49,079 bases of DNA from Xanthobacter autotrophicus (GCF_029991245.1 NZ_JAIVFO010000014.1:1-49079); one strand, 5' to 3'; counted from the first letter of the stretch, positions 32,031 to 41,276 are shown. Notes: generated by a model not told the origin, from the letters alone. Program-made: numbers and translations.

Positions 32031-33195
32031 TTGCGCCCGGCCGCGAACACCTGGATCGGCAGCTGGAAGGGGCCGTGACCACCGTGCCCACCGCGCCGCC
32101 GACGGCCTGGACCGCGGTTGCGCCGGGCGTGACATCGTCCGAGATGCTCTGGCCGGCCATCAGCCGGTCGCCGAGCAGGCGCACCATGTCGGGCTGGGTG
32201 GCGAACTTGCTGTGGTTCAGCGCGTCGCCGCCCTGCAATGCGGTGAGGTCCAGAACGACGATGCCCGTCGCCTGCTCGAGGCGCGCGCTATAGTCGGGAT
32301 TGGTGAGGTCCACCGCGCCCACCCGCGTCACCTGTCCGGCCAGCAGGCGCGACACGCCCAATGCCTGGTCGTTGCGGGAAACGAAGAGGGTGAGGTGCGG
32401 CCGCTTCGGCCCCAGGTCCTGCACCTGCCGCTCGAACACGTCGATGTCGAGGTCGGGGGAGGCGAGCACCACATTGGTGATCTTGGCCGGCACCCGCCCT
32501 TCGCTCAGGGCAAGCTGGCGCAGGGATTCCATGGCAAGCCATGCGCCCATGGAATGGGCGAGCACCACCACCTCGTCCACCTGCGGGCTCCTGACCGCGG
32601 ACGAGAGCACATAGGCCAGGTCCGACCGCGAGAAATTGGCGCTTTCCCGATCGTAGAGATAATCGGTGATCCGCCCGCGGGATGGCCAGGTGAACAGCAC
32701 CGGCATGTAATCGGCGCTGGTATCGTGGATGAACTGGGCAAAGCGGAACACCGACGCATCAAAGCGGGTGTTGAAGCCGTGGACAAAGATGAGCACCCGG
32801 TGCTTGGTGCGTGGCTGCTGCCGGTACCAGGAAAAGACCTGCCTGTTGGGGATGGGGTCCACCCGCGTCACCGCGAATTCCCGCGCGGGGTCCGCCGGCA
32901 CCCGGCTCGGCCACTGGATCGAGCCCACCTCACGGTTGGGCGGGATGGAGACCACGATATTGGTGAAGGCGAGGCCATCGCCCCGCTCGCCGGTGAAGAG
33001 CACGCCCTCGGCATCGCTCGGCGCGCGGGTGGTCGCCACCAGCATGTCCACCTTGCCGGCGGTGGGCGCGTCGATCGCCACCGGAACCAGCAGGCCCTCG
33101 GGCCGCGCGCAGCCGGCGAGTGCCACGATCATCAGCGGCGCAAGCAGGCGGGTCCAGGCGGATGCCCGTCGTCTTGAAACTCCAGCACCGTCCAA
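32011..33195 (-). CDS. Lipoprotein alpha/beta hydrolase (DUF900), likely frameshifted at the C-terminus
   Basis: About 394 residues from a TTG at 33195 (AAGGGCGG upstream; a TTG at 33270 is also possible). A lipobox (MIVALAGC) anchors it to a membrane. The DUF900 hydrolase domain shows VLIFVHGFNTRF, the nucleophile elbow VVLAHSMGAWL (Ser), and ASPDLDIDVFERQV. The last 20 codons (SSCRSRCSRPGATDSHGR) look unnatural. Shifting one base at the GGGG run near 32076 gives TAPFQLPIQVFAAGRN and a stop at 32027-32029, just before a hairpin that fits as the terminator. The shift may be real or a sequencing error. Confidence 0.8.
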   Translation of the reverse strand: MDGAGVSRRRASAWTRLLAPLMIVALAGCARPEGLLVPVAIDAPTAGKVDMLVATTRAPSDAEGVLFTGERGDGLAFTNIVVSIPPNREVGSIQWPSRVPADPAREFAVTRVDPIPNRQVFSWYRQQPRTKHRVLIFVHGFNTRFDASVFRFAQFIHDTSADYMPVLFTWPSRGRITDYLYDRESANFSRSDLAYVLSSAVRSPQVDEVVVLAHSMGAWLAMESLRQLALSEGRVPAKITNVVLASPDLDIDVFERQVQDLGPKRPHLTLFVSRNDQALGVSRLLAGQVTRVGAVDLTNPDYSARLEQATGIVVLDLTALQGGDALNHSKFATQPDMVRLLGDRLMAGQSISDDVTPGATAVQAVGGAVGTVVTAPSSCRSRCSRPGATDSHGR

Positions 33196-33510
33196 TATTA
33201 CCGCCCTTGGTTGGGAAGCCGTGCCAGCCTTCTGAGCCCAGTACCCCTTTGTAAGGGATGAAAGGCACAAGGCAAACTGGGGAAACGGGGACGCCTTTCG
33301 CGCGTGCCCCCAATGGTGAACAGCTCAGAACGTATTGTATCGCCTCAGGTGAGGCCGAGGGTCGTGCCCGCCCGACCAGCCTCAATGCAGGTTGTGGCGT
33401 CCACAACGGCAACTCTCTCCTGTGGTTTCCGGCGCGAGCCCCGGCGATGCTCTTTCGCCGGCCGTTCCCAGGTCTTAAGGTCGCCGCGAAAATCAACGCT
33501 GGAATACCAT
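33196..33510. other. Intergenic region without a recognised gene
   Basis: This 315-bp divergent gap between the DUF900 hydrolase and the aldo/keto reductase shows short open frames with no familiar motif, no strong palindrome and no repeat copy. It should contain both promoters. Confidence 0.5.
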
Positions 33511-34347
33511 ATGCCAAAGACCGTCAGGCTTCCCAACGGTGAAACCGTGCCCGCCCTCGGCCAGGGCACCTGGTACATGGGGGAGAGCGCGTCGGCGCGG
33601 GCCGGGGAGGTGGCCGCCCTGCGCGCGGGGCTCGACCTCGGCCTCACGCTCATCGACACCGCCGAGATGTATGCGGATGGCGGCGCCGAAGAGGTGGTGG
33701 GCGAGGCCATGGCCGGCCGGCGCGACGAGGTGTTCCTCGTCAGCAAGGTCTATCCCCACAATGCCAGCCGGGCCGGGGTCCAGGCCGCCTGCGAACGCAG
33801 CCTGAAGCGGCTGAAGACCGAGGTGATCGACCTTTATCTGCTGCATTGGCGCGGCAGCCATGCGCTCAGAGAGACCATCGCCGGGTTCGAGGCGCTGCAG
33901 GCGGCGGGCAAGATCCGCATGTGGGGCGTCAGCAATCTCGACACCGACGACATGGAAGAGCTGCTGGCGGCGCCGGGCGGGCGCGCCTGCGCCGCCAACC
34001 AGGTGCTCTATAATCCGAGCCGGCGCGGACCGGAATTCGATCTCCTGCCCCTCCTCGCCGAAGCCGGTATTCCGGCCATGGCCTACAGCCCCATCGAGCA
34101 GGCCCGCCTGCCGCGGGGCGGCGCGCTGGGCGCGGTGGCGAAGAAGCACGGCGTGGACCCGTTCCAGGTGGCGCTCGCCTGGGTCATGCGACGCGGTGAC
34201 GTCATCGCCATCCCCAAGGCGAGCCGCATCGCCCATGTGGCTATGAACGCGGCCGCCCGCGACCTCGTACTTGATGCGGACGACCTTGCCGCCATCGATC
34301 GCGCCTTCCCCGCGCCGCGCCGCAAGGTGGGGCTGGAGATGCTTTAG
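33511..34347 (+). CDS. Aldo/keto reductase
   Basis: A 278-residue (beta/alpha)8 oxidoreductase. The catalytic tetrad is complete: Asp49 (LIDTAEMY), Tyr54, Lys79 (LVSKVYP) and His112 (YLLHWRG). IPKASR near the C-terminus binds NADP(H). The pattern suits YeaE-like bacterial AKRs that reduce aldehydes such as methylglyoxal. The ATG at 33511 starts the protein at the usual VRLPNGETVPALGQGTW segment. The stop TAG at 34345 is directly followed by repeat copy D. Confidence 0.92.
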   Translation: MPKTVRLPNGETVPALGQGTWYMGESASARAGEVAALRAGLDLGLTLIDTAEMYADGGAEEVVGEAMAGRRDEVFLVSKVYPHNASRAGVQAACERSLKRLKTEVIDLYLLHWRGSHALRETIAGFEALQAAGKIRMWGVSNLDTDDMEELLAAPGGRACAANQVLYNPSRRGPEFDLLPLLAEAGIPAMAYSPIEQARLPRGGALGAVAKKHGVDPFQVALAWVMRRGDVIAIPKASRIAHVAMNAAARDLVLDADDLAAIDRAFPAPRRKVGLEML

Positions 34348-34348
34348 A

Positions 34349-34392
34349 GCGTTTTCGAGCGAAGTGGGTCCCGGTTCGCGTGACGAAACCGC
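34349..34392 (+). repeat. Dispersed palindromic repeat, copy D
   Basis: Begins GCGTTTTCGAGCGAAGTGGG one base after the aldo/keto reductase stop (TAG-A-GCG). The far arm is GAAACCGC, slightly decayed. Orientation relative to the gene is the same as for copies A-C and E. Confidence 0.9.
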
Positions 34393-34531
34393 ATCAAAAT
34401 ATGAATCTGGAGTGCTTTCCGTGAGCCGGCGCGGGTCTTTTGGCCGCGATGGAACTGGGGCGGGGCAGCGGCGTTGATGTCAGGTCGGAGAACGGCTGGA
34501 GGGCCGCATCCCTGAAAGGGGAGTTTCCGCC

Positions 34532-35077
34532 ATGTCCCACAGTGTCCACCACCACGCGTTCGGCGCCGCGAGCCTTGGTATCGCGGTGGCCATCGCCTGC
34601 CTGCCCGTCGGTCCGGCGCAAGCCCAATCGCCGGCGCAGGCCATGACCCGCTCCGTGAGCGCCGAGGAGACTTATCGCGACATCGAGCAGACCCTCGGCC
34701 TCGTGCCGAGCTTCTTCAAGGCGTTCCCCGATGCGGGCATCGCCGGAGCCTGGGCCGAGTTCAAGGCGGTGCAGATCAACCCGCAGACCCACTTGTCCGG
34801 GAAGGAGAAGGAACTGATCGGGCTCGCGGTGGCGGCTCAGGTGCCGTGCCACTATTGCGTCTATTTCCACACCGCCGCAGCCCGCCTGCACGGGGCGAGC
34901 GAGGCGGAGATCCGCGAGGCCGTGGCCATGGCCGCCATTACGCGCCACTGGAGCACGGTGCTGAACGGCATGCAGGTGGACGAGGCGCAGTTCATGAAGG
35001 AGACCGACACCGCCATGGCCATGGCCGCCGCGAAGATGAAGGCCGGCCCGGCATCGACCCCGGCCAAGGGCCAATAG
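34532..35077 (+). CDS. Exported AhpD-like / carboxymuconolactone decarboxylase family protein
   Basis: A 181-residue protein with a signal peptide ending near AQAQS. Its AhpD-like core contains the redox motif VPCHYCVYFH (Cys106, Cys109, His113), as in AhpD peroxidase-reductase proteins. Family members are mostly cytoplasmic; export would be unusual but is suggested by the hydrophobic N-terminus. A peroxide or organic radical defence role is plausible. GGGG lies ahead of the ATG (AAAGGGGAGTTTCCGCC). Repeat copy E follows its stop by one base. Confidence 0.85.
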   Translation: MSHSVHHHAFGAASLGIAVAIACLPVGPAQAQSPAQAMTRSVSAEETYRDIEQTLGLVPSFFKAFPDAGIAGAWAEFKAVQINPQTHLSGKEKELIGLAVAAQVPCHYCVYFHTAAARLHGASEAEIREAVAMAAITRHWSTVLNGMQVDEAQFMKETDTAMAMAAAKMKAGPASTPAKGQ

Positions 35078-35078
35078 A

Positions 35079-35122
35079 GCGTTTTCGAGCGAAGTGGATG
35101 CCGGGTCGCGTGCAGAAAACGC
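35079..35122 (+). repeat. Dispersed palindromic repeat, copy E
   Basis: GCGTTTTC (35079-35086) and GAAAACGC (35115-35122) are intact arms; the junction is again stop codon TAG-A-GCG. It is the second copy in 800 bp, in the same orientation as copy D. Confidence 0.9.
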
Positions 35123-35153
35123 GTCAAAGCCGGAGCGCCTGCCGGAGGGGCGT

Positions 35154-35876
35154 TCAGCGCTCGGCGGCGCCGCGCATCAGCAGGCGGTCGCCGCGGAACT
35201 CGAAGGCCTGGAGCCGCGACAGGAAGCTCATGCCGAGCAGGCTGGTGCGCAGCATGCCGGGCGGGGAGACGAGGGCCGGCACGTGGCGCTCCACGATGCC
35301 GCCGATGATGATGTTGTCGAGCACCACGGCGGCCGCGCGGGTGCGTCCGCCGGCGGTGTCCACGGGCACGTCGTATTTCAGGAAGTCCACCGGCAGGCCG
35401 ACGGCCTTCGCCGCCTCGTGGGTCAGTACCACGGAGGAGGCGCCGGTATCCACCAGCATGTTCATGCTGGTGCCGTTGATGGCGGCGCGCACGCCGAAGT
35501 CGCCGCCGCTCCCGCGCGCCACCTCCACCGCGACGCTGCCCGGCTGGGCAACATTCACCGCATAGCCCGGCGCCACTTCCGCCAGCACCCGCCGACCCAC
35601 CTGGTTCAGCGGCTCCCGATAGGTGTAGCCGAGGGCGAGGAGGGCTGCGAGCACCAGCCAGAAGGCGGCGGCCATGAGGGATTCGCCGATGCGGCCGCGG
35701 ACCACCGACCACAGGCCAGCCCCGATGAAGACCGCGATGGCCAGCTGGCTCACCAGCGCGCCGAACTGGTTGAGGTCGATGCCCGCGACCTCGCCCTGCT
35801 CGTGATGGACGGCGAGCACCACCACCCCGCCGAACAGGCCGAGCAGCAGGATCCACAGGAGGCGGTCGCTGCGCAT
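35154..35876 (-). CDS. TIGR02281 family membrane-anchored aspartic protease
   Basis: A 240-residue clan AA (retropepsin-like) protease. Three membrane helices occupy the first 85 residues, and the catalytic Asp143 lies in MLVDTGASSVVL. The flap and GMSFLSRL region follow. Retropepsin-like proteases act as dimers, so one DTG per chain is normal. Its natural substrate is unknown. The start at 35876 lies 4 bp after the DUF1289 stop, so the two genes are probably co-transcribed. Confidence 0.88.
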   Translation of the reverse strand: MRSDRLLWILLLGLFGGVVVLAVHHEQGEVAGIDLNQFGALVSQLAIAVFIGAGLWSVVRGRIGESLMAAAFWLVLAALLALGYTYREPLNQVGRRVLAEVAPGYAVNVAQPGSVAVEVARGSGGDFGVRAAINGTSMNMLVDTGASSVVLTHEAAKAVGLPVDFLKYDVPVDTAGGRTRAAAVVLDNIIIGGIVERHVPALVSPPGMLRTSLLGMSFLSRLQAFEFRGDRLLMRGAAER

Positions 35877-35880
35877 GGCG

Positions 35881-36072
35881 TCAGTCCGGTGCGCTGTCGC
35901 GCGCTTCGGCCTTGAGCCGGGCGAGGCGCTGGGGGAGCGCGGCCATGACGGCGGCGCGCATGGGAGGCGAATAGGAAACCCAGGCGCCGATTTCACGCAG
36001 CGAGCGGCCGCAGCCGAGGCACAGTCCGCTGAGGGGCTCGATGGCGCACAGCTTGATGCATGGCGTCTCCAT
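35881..36072 (-). CDS. DUF1289 small cysteine protein
   Basis: About 63 residues from the ATG at 36072 (a TTG at 36129 would add 19). The DUF1289 signature is clear: TPCIKLCAIEPLSGLCLGCGRSLREIG, four cysteines likely binding iron or zinc, then WVSYSP. Function is not established; its linkage to the TIGR02281 protease is common in alphaproteobacteria. Neither start has a good ribosome site. Confidence 0.82.
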   Translation of the reverse strand: METPCIKLCAIEPLSGLCLGCGRSLREIGAWVSYSPPMRAAVMAALPQRLARLKAEARDSAPD

Positions 36073-36189
36073 AGACGGCGTCGCGGTGGCCTCCGTGTCA
36101 GGCGTCTGTCCGGGTGGTCTCAACGTCAATGGCGCGGCACTCGTTGGGTTCGATCAATGGAAGCTGGCGGCGGCGACTCGTGTCCCGCC

Positions 36190-36987
36190 TCACCTGCCAG
36201 GGAAGATAAGCACGCCGAGGAGGAAGACAATCACCGCCACCTGCTGGGTGGCGCCGGCCACGTCTCCGGTCTGCCCGCCGATCAGCCGGCCCGACAGCCG
36301 CATCATGGCGAACAGCGCCACCAGGGGGGCGATGAGGCCGGCAAAGGCGGTGCTGATGCCGAAGCCCGGCACCAGGATGACCGCCACCAGCAGCGCCGCC
36401 ACCAGAGCGCAGGCAAGGCCCGCCGCTTCCGAGGGGCGTCCCAATGAGGCGCCGGCACCATCGGTGCGGGCAGGGGGCAGGGCAAGGAGCAGCAGCACCC
36501 CGGCCGCGCGGGAGGCCGCTTCCGCCGCCACCAGCACCAGCGCCGCGCGGACCATTCCGGCCGACATCACGAGGGCCTCCAGCGCCGCCACCCGCAGCAG
36601 CAGCGCCAGGATGAGGGCGCAGCCGCCATAGGTGCCGATGCGGCTGTCGCGCATGATGGCGAGGCGCTGGGCCTTGTCCCGCCCGCCACCGAGGCCGTCC
36701 GCCGTGTCGGCCAGTCCATCCTCGTGGAAGGCGCCGGTGGCCAGCACCAGGGCGGTGACCGCCAGAACCGATGCGAGGAACGCCGGCAGCTTCAGCGCCA
36801 CGGCCCCCACCAGCACCACCGCGCCGATCAGCCCGATGACCGCGCCCGCCAGGGGAATGGCATAGGCGATGCGGTCGAGGCTGGGCATGGCGAAGGCGTC
36901 GGGGTCGTCGCGTCCGGCGGGGATGGGCAGCCGCGAATAGAAGCGCAGGGCGGCGACGAGGTCTTGTGCGATCCGATCGAGCTGCAT
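36190..36987 (-). CDS. cobS: Adenosylcobinamide-GDP ribazoletransferase (cobalamin synthase)
   Basis: A 265-residue membrane enzyme that joins alpha-ribazole to adenosylcobinamide-GDP in the last steps of vitamin B12 synthesis. The metal-binding GAFHEDGLADTADGLGGG is at 85-102, and DSRIGTYGG follows. Seven or so hydrophobic helices fit the family. The ATG at 36987 opens MQLDRIAQDLVAALRFYSRLP, the usual start. No other cobalamin gene is in the window and I found no convincing cobalamin riboswitch upstream. Confidence 0.92.
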   Translation of the reverse strand: MQLDRIAQDLVAALRFYSRLPIPAGRDDPDAFAMPSLDRIAYAIPLAGAVIGLIGAVVLVGAVALKLPAFLASVLAVTALVLATGAFHEDGLADTADGLGGGRDKAQRLAIMRDSRIGTYGGCALILALLLRVAALEALVMSAGMVRAALVLVAAEAASRAAGVLLLLALPPARTDGAGASLGRPSEAAGLACALVAALLVAVILVPGFGISTAFAGLIAPLVALFAMMRLSGRLIGGQTGDVAGATQQVAVIVFLLGVLIFPGR

Positions 36988-37393
36988 GGCGTTCCGGCTG
37001 GCCGTGGCGGTGGCGCGCCGGATCGAGCCCGCCGCTCGCCCTTGGGAGCCTGTCTTGCGGCCGGGGTCAAGGGGCGGGATCACCGCGATGGGCTCGTGTG
37101 CCGGACCAGCGACGGCGAAGCCGGAGCGCCGAGCCGGCACCCAGGAGACAAGTTCTGCGCAGCAGGCGATGGCTTCAACAATTGGGGGGAGGCAGCGCCT
37201 GCGGCGGACTTTTGCGCTGGGCCCCAGCTCTCCTCGCAATTCTCCTTGCGCTGCCGCTTCAGTCGGCCGGGGTACGAGGGCGTCCCCCGCGCCAGCGCGT
37301 CCCACTGGCCAAACCGCGCGCCATGCCCCTATATGCCGGGCACGGACGGGCCTTTTGGCCCGGCCGACGCCGTGCTTTGGAGGCATCGAGATC
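36988..37393. other. Intergenic region between cobS and sdhE, no gene recognised
   Basis: A 406-bp divergent gap. Open frames exist on both strands but encode Arg/Ala/Pro-rich sequence typical of non-coding high-GC DNA. CCAGGAGAC at about 37142 vaguely recalls a B12 box, but the other riboswitch elements are missing. It must hold promoters for cobS and sdhE-mfd. Confidence 0.5.
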
Positions 37394-37690
37394 ATGACCG
37401 GCTTAACGAGGTCCAGCGACGGTCTGGACGAGCGCCGTCGCCGCATCCTGTTCCGCGCCTGGCATCGCGGCATGCGCGAGATGGACCTCATCCTGGGCGG
37501 CTTCGCCAATGTGGAGATCGAGGCCCTCTCCGACGCCGAGCTGGACGCCTTCGAGGAATTGCTGGAGCCCGAGGACCAGAAGGTCTTCTCCTGGATCAGC
37601 GGCAGCGAGCCGACGCCCGCCGAATTCGACACGCCGCTGTTCCGCAAGATCTGCGACTTCCATCTGTCCGGACGCGGCCTGCCGGCCTGA
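37394..37690 (+). CDS. sdhE: FAD assembly factor SdhE
   Basis: A 98-residue protein of the SdhE/Sdh5 family that promotes covalent flavinylation of succinate dehydrogenase. The RGMREMDLILGGF motif with the conserved RGxxE is present, then the helix bundle ending with HLSGRGLPA. The start at 37394 gives the usual length. It precedes mfd by 37 bp, a common alphaproteobacterial arrangement. Confidence 0.92.
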   Translation: MTGLTRSSDGLDERRRRILFRAWHRGMREMDLILGGFANVEIEALSDAELDAFEELLEPEDQKVFSWISGSEPTPAEFDTPLFRKICDFHLSGRGLPA

Positions 37691-37727
37691 CCGCGCCGCC
37701 GCCTTGATTCCTCCCCGGAGTACCCTC

Positions 37728-40700
37728 GTGAAGCGTCCCCAGCTCCTTGCCGATGCGCTGGCCGAAGGCCGGCCGCTCATCCTCTCCCGCGTCGCGGACG
37801 GCATGGAGGGCATGGTGGTGGCGGACCTCGCCCGCTCCCTCGCCGGGCGCAAGAATGCACCCTGGCCGAGCCTCACCGTCATCTGCCGGGACGGCCAGCG
37901 CATGGCGGCGCTGGAGCGGGGCCTGGCCTTCTTCGCGCCGGAGCTGGAGGTGCTGAGCTTTCCCTCGTGGGATTGCCTGCCTTACGACCGCGCCTCGCCC
38001 AACCCGTCCATCCTGGCCCGGCGCATGGCGACCCTGGCAAAGCTTGCGCGCGTCAAGGGCGGCGCTGCCAGCGTGCTACTCACCACCGTGAACGCCACGG
38101 TGCAGCGGGTGCCGGCCAAGGGGCTGGTGGCGGCGCAATCGCTGGTGGCCGCGCCGGGCAATACCATCGACCTTGAGGGCGTGACCCAATGGGCCGAGCA
38201 GAACGGCTTCCTGCGCACCCCCACCGTGCGCGACACAGGCGAATATGCGGTGCGCGGCGGCCTCATCGACCTGTTTCCGCCGGGCCTCGACGCCCCCATC
38301 CGCCTCGACTTCTTCGGCGACACGCTGGAGACCATCCGCGCCTTCGATCCCGAGACCCAGCGTACCACCGGGCAGGTCCGCTCCCTGGAACTGGTGCCCA
38401 TGGCCGAGTTCCAGCTGACCACGGAAACCATGCGGCGCTTCCGCATGGCCTATGTGGCGGAGTTCGGCGCCGCCCGGAAGGGCGACACCCTCTATGAGGC
38501 GGTGAGCGAAGGCCGCCGCCACGCCGGCATGGAACACTGGCTGCCCCTGTTCCACGAGCGCATGGACACGCTGTTCGACTATCTGGAGGGCGGCACCCTG
38601 CTGCTCGACCCGCTGGCGGAAGAGGCGGGCGGCGAGCGCATCGCCCAGATCGCCGATTATTACGACGCCCGGAAGGGGGGGCAGGAGCTGGGCGGCGGCA
38701 CCATCTACAATCCCCTGCCGGCGGACCGGCTCTATCTCTCCGGCCCCGAATGGAACAAGCGGCTGGCGCGCCACAGCCTCGCGCGGCTCAGCCCCTTCGC
38801 CGCGCCGGAGGGGGCGGAGGCCCGCGTCATCGATCTTGGCGGCGTGCAGGGCCGCTCCTTCGCCGCCGAGCGGGCGGAGCAGGATGCCAACGTCTTCGAC
38901 GCCGCCATCACCCATGTGCGCGAGCTGCAGAAGGCCAAGAAGGTGATCCTCGCCGGCTGGTCCGAGGGCTCGCGCGAGCGGCTGGGCACGGTGCTGGCCG
39001 ACCACGGGCTGAAGGGCCTCGCCGCCATCTCCCGCTTCGACAGCCTCGCCGCCCTGCCCAAGACGCAGGCGGCGCTGGCCGTGTTCGGGCTGGAGGCCGG
39101 CTTCGAGACGCCGGACTTCGCCGTCATCGGCGAGCAGGACATCCTCGGCGACCGGCTGGTGCGCCCCAAGCGCAAGGCCCGCCGCCCGCAGGACGTGCTG
39201 ACGGAACTCACCGCGCTCACCGCCGGCGACCTCGTGGTGCATGTGGACCACGGCATCGGCCGCTTCATCGGCCTGAAGACCGTGGAGGCCATGGGCGCCC
39301 CCCACGACTGCCTGGAGATCCACTACGCCGGCGGCGACAAGCTGTTCCTGCCGGTGGAAAATCTCGAACTGCTGAGCCGCTACGGCTCGGAGGACACCGA
39401 AGCCCAGCTCGACAAGCTGGGCGGCGGCGCCTGGCAGGCGCGCAAGGCGCGGATGAAGAAGCGCATCCGCGAGATGGCGTCCGAACTCATCAAGATCGCC
39501 GCCCAGCGCCAGCTCGGCGAGGCACCCAAGCTGGTGCCGGCCATGGGCCTCTACGACGAGTTCCGCGCCCGCTTCCCCTATGAGGAGACCGACGACCAGG
39601 ACGCCGCCATCGACGCGGTGCTGGACGACCTCGCCTCCGGCCACCCCATGGACCGGCTGATCTGCGGCGACGTGGGCTTCGGCAAGACGGAAGTGGCCCT
39701 GCGCGCCGCCTTCGCCGTGGCGCTCTCCGGCAAGCAGGTGGCGGTGGTGGTGCCCACCACGCTGCTGGCCCGCCAGCATCACAAGACCTTCTCCGAGCGC
39801 TTCAAGGGCCTGCCGGTGAACATCGCCCAGGCCTCGCGCATGGTGACGGGCAAGGACCTCACCGCCGTGAAGAAGGGCATCGCCGACGGCACGGTGGACA
39901 TCGTGGTGGGCACCCACGCCTTGCTGGGCAAGGCCATCAGCTTCAAGGACCTCGGCCTGGTCATCGTGGACGAGGAGCAGCATTTCGGCGTCTCCCACAA
40001 GGAGCGGCTGAAGCAGCTGCGCGCCGAAGTTCATGTGCTGACGCTGACCGCCACCCCCATCCCCCGCACCCTGCAACTGGCCATGACAGGGGTGCGCGAG
40101 CTTTCCATCATCGCCACGCCGCCGGTGGACCGTCTGGCGGTGCGCACCTTCATCACGCCGTTCGATCCGCTGGTGGTGCGCGAGGCGCTGCTACGCGAGC
40201 GCTATCGCGGCGGCCAGAGCTTCTATGTGGTGCCGCGCATCGAGGATCTGGGCGAGGTGCGCGAGTTCCTGGCCGCGTCCGTGCCCGAGGTGAAGGTGGC
40301 GGTGGCCCACGGCCAGCTCGCCGCCGGGGCGCTGGAAGACATCATGACCGCCTTCTACGACGGCCAGTATGATGTGCTGCTCTCCACCACAATTGTGGAA
40401 TCCGGCCTCGACGTGCCCAATGCCAACACGCTGATCGTGCACCGCGCCGACATGTTCGGCCTCGCCCAGCTCTACCAGTTGCGCGGCCGCGTGGGCCGGG
40501 CCAAGGCGCGGGCCTATGCCATCTTCACCGTGCCGGCGAGCAAGCCCATGACGGTGCAGGCGGAACGCCGGCTGAAGGTGCTGCAGTCGCTGGAGACGCT
40601 GGGCGCCGGCTTCCAGCTGGCGAGCCACGACCTCGACATCCGCGGCGCCGGCAATCTCTTGGGCGACGAGCAGTCGGGCCACATCAAGGAAGTGGGCTAC

Positions 40701-41234
40701 GAGCTTTACCAGGAGATGCTGCAGGAGGCGATTGCCCACCTCAAGGCCGGCATCACCGACTATGTGGACGACAAGTGGTCCCCCAACATCACCATCGGCA
40801 TGCCGGTGCTGATCCCGGAGGACTATGTGGCCGACCTCCACGTGCGCCTCACCCTCTACCGCCGCCTCGCGGACATCCAGGACGACGGCGAGATCGACGC
40901 CTTCGGGGCGGAGCTGGTGGACCGCTTCGGCCCGACGCCGGAGGAGGTAGGCCAGCTCTTGAAGCTCACCCAGATCAAGGCGCTGGCCCGCAAGGCCAAT
41001 GTGGAGAAGGTGGACGCCGGCCCCAAGGGCGTGGTGCTGGGCTTCCGCGACAACGAGTTCGCCGACCCCTCGGGCCTCGTGAAGCTCATCGGGCAGGAGG
41101 GCAACCAGGCCAAGGTGCGGCCCGACTTCAAGGTGGTGTTCCTGCGCGACTGGTCCACCGCCGAGGCCCGGCTGAAGGGCACGCTGGTGGTGCTGAAGAA
41201 GCTCGCCGCGCTGGCGGGCAAGAAGGCGCTCTGA
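37728..41234 (+). CDS. mfd: Transcription-repair coupling factor Mfd
   Basis: A 1168-residue ATP-dependent translocase that removes stalled RNA polymerase from DNA lesions and recruits UvrA. The N-terminal UvrB-like region includes FPSWDCLPYDRASPNPSI. The RNA-polymerase-interaction domain is near 480-560 (GDLVVHVDHGIGRFIGL). Walker A is GDVGFGKTEVA at about residue 645 and the helicase box is DEEQHFG near 748. The RGRVGRAKARAYA motif VI and the TRCF C-terminal domain follow. The GTG at 37728 has GGAG upstream and gives the normal family length. Confidence 0.96.
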   Translation: MKRPQLLADALAEGRPLILSRVADGMEGMVVADLARSLAGRKNAPWPSLTVICRDGQRMAALERGLAFFAPELEVLSFPSWDCLPYDRASPNPSILARRMATLAKLARVKGGAASVLLTTVNATVQRVPAKGLVAAQSLVAAPGNTIDLEGVTQWAEQNGFLRTPTVRDTGEYAVRGGLIDLFPPGLDAPIRLDFFGDTLETIRAFDPETQRTTGQVRSLELVPMAEFQLTTETMRRFRMAYVAEFGAARKGDTLYEAVSEGRRHAGMEHWLPLFHERMDTLFDYLEGGTLLLDPLAEEAGGERIAQIADYYDARKGGQELGGGTIYNPLPADRLYLSGPEWNKRLARHSLARLSPFAAPEGAEARVIDLGGVQGRSFAAERAEQDANVFDAAITHVRELQKAKKVILAGWSEGSRERLGTVLADHGLKGLAAISRFDSLAALPKTQAALAVFGLEAGFETPDFAVIGEQDILGDRLVRPKRKARRPQDVLTELTALTAGDLVVHVDHGIGRFIGLKTVEAMGAPHDCLEIHYAGGDKLFLPVENLELLSRYGSEDTEAQLDKLGGGAWQARKARMKKRIREMASELIKIAAQRQLGEAPKLVPAMGLYDEFRARFPYEETDDQDAAIDAVLDDLASGHPMDRLICGDVGFGKTEVALRAAFAVALSGKQVAVVVPTTLLARQHHKTFSERFKGLPVNIAQASRMVTGKDLTAVKKGIADGTVDIVVGTHALLGKAISFKDLGLVIVDEEQHFGVSHKERLKQLRAEVHVLTLTATPIPRTLQLAMTGVRELSIIATPPVDRLAVRTFITPFDPLVVREALLRERYRGGQSFYVVPRIEDLGEVREFLAASVPEVKVAVAHGQLAAGALEDIMTAFYDGQYDVLLSTTIVESGLDVPNANTLIVHRADMFGLAQLYQLRGRVGRAKARAYAIFTVPASKPMTVQAERRLKVLQSLETLGAGFQLASHDLDIRGAGNLLGDEQSGHIKEVGYELYQEMLQEAIAHLKAGITDYVDDKWSPNITIGMPVLIPEDYVADLHVRLTLYRRLADIQDDGEIDAFGAELVDRFGPTPEEVGQLLKLTQIKALARKANVEKVDAGPKGVVLGFRDNEFADPSGLVKLIGQEGNQAKVRPDFKVVFLRDWSTAEARLKGTLVVLKKLAALAGKKAL

Positions 41235-41276
41235 GAGGGGGCTCCGGGCCTGCCGCCGTGCGGTTGCCGACATGAA

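Noticed and set aside
36988..37393. Possible cobalamin riboswitch upstream of cobS
   Set aside because: CCAGGAGAC-like and CACTGG-like pieces are present but on the plus strand or in the wrong order, and the conserved GCAACTG and GGGAA segments are missing.
38076..40076. A minus-strand open frame of about 660 codons inside mfd
   Set aside because: It is antisense to well-conserved Mfd domains and rich in His/Gln/Ala/Val in the typical mirror pattern; no ribosome site or motif.
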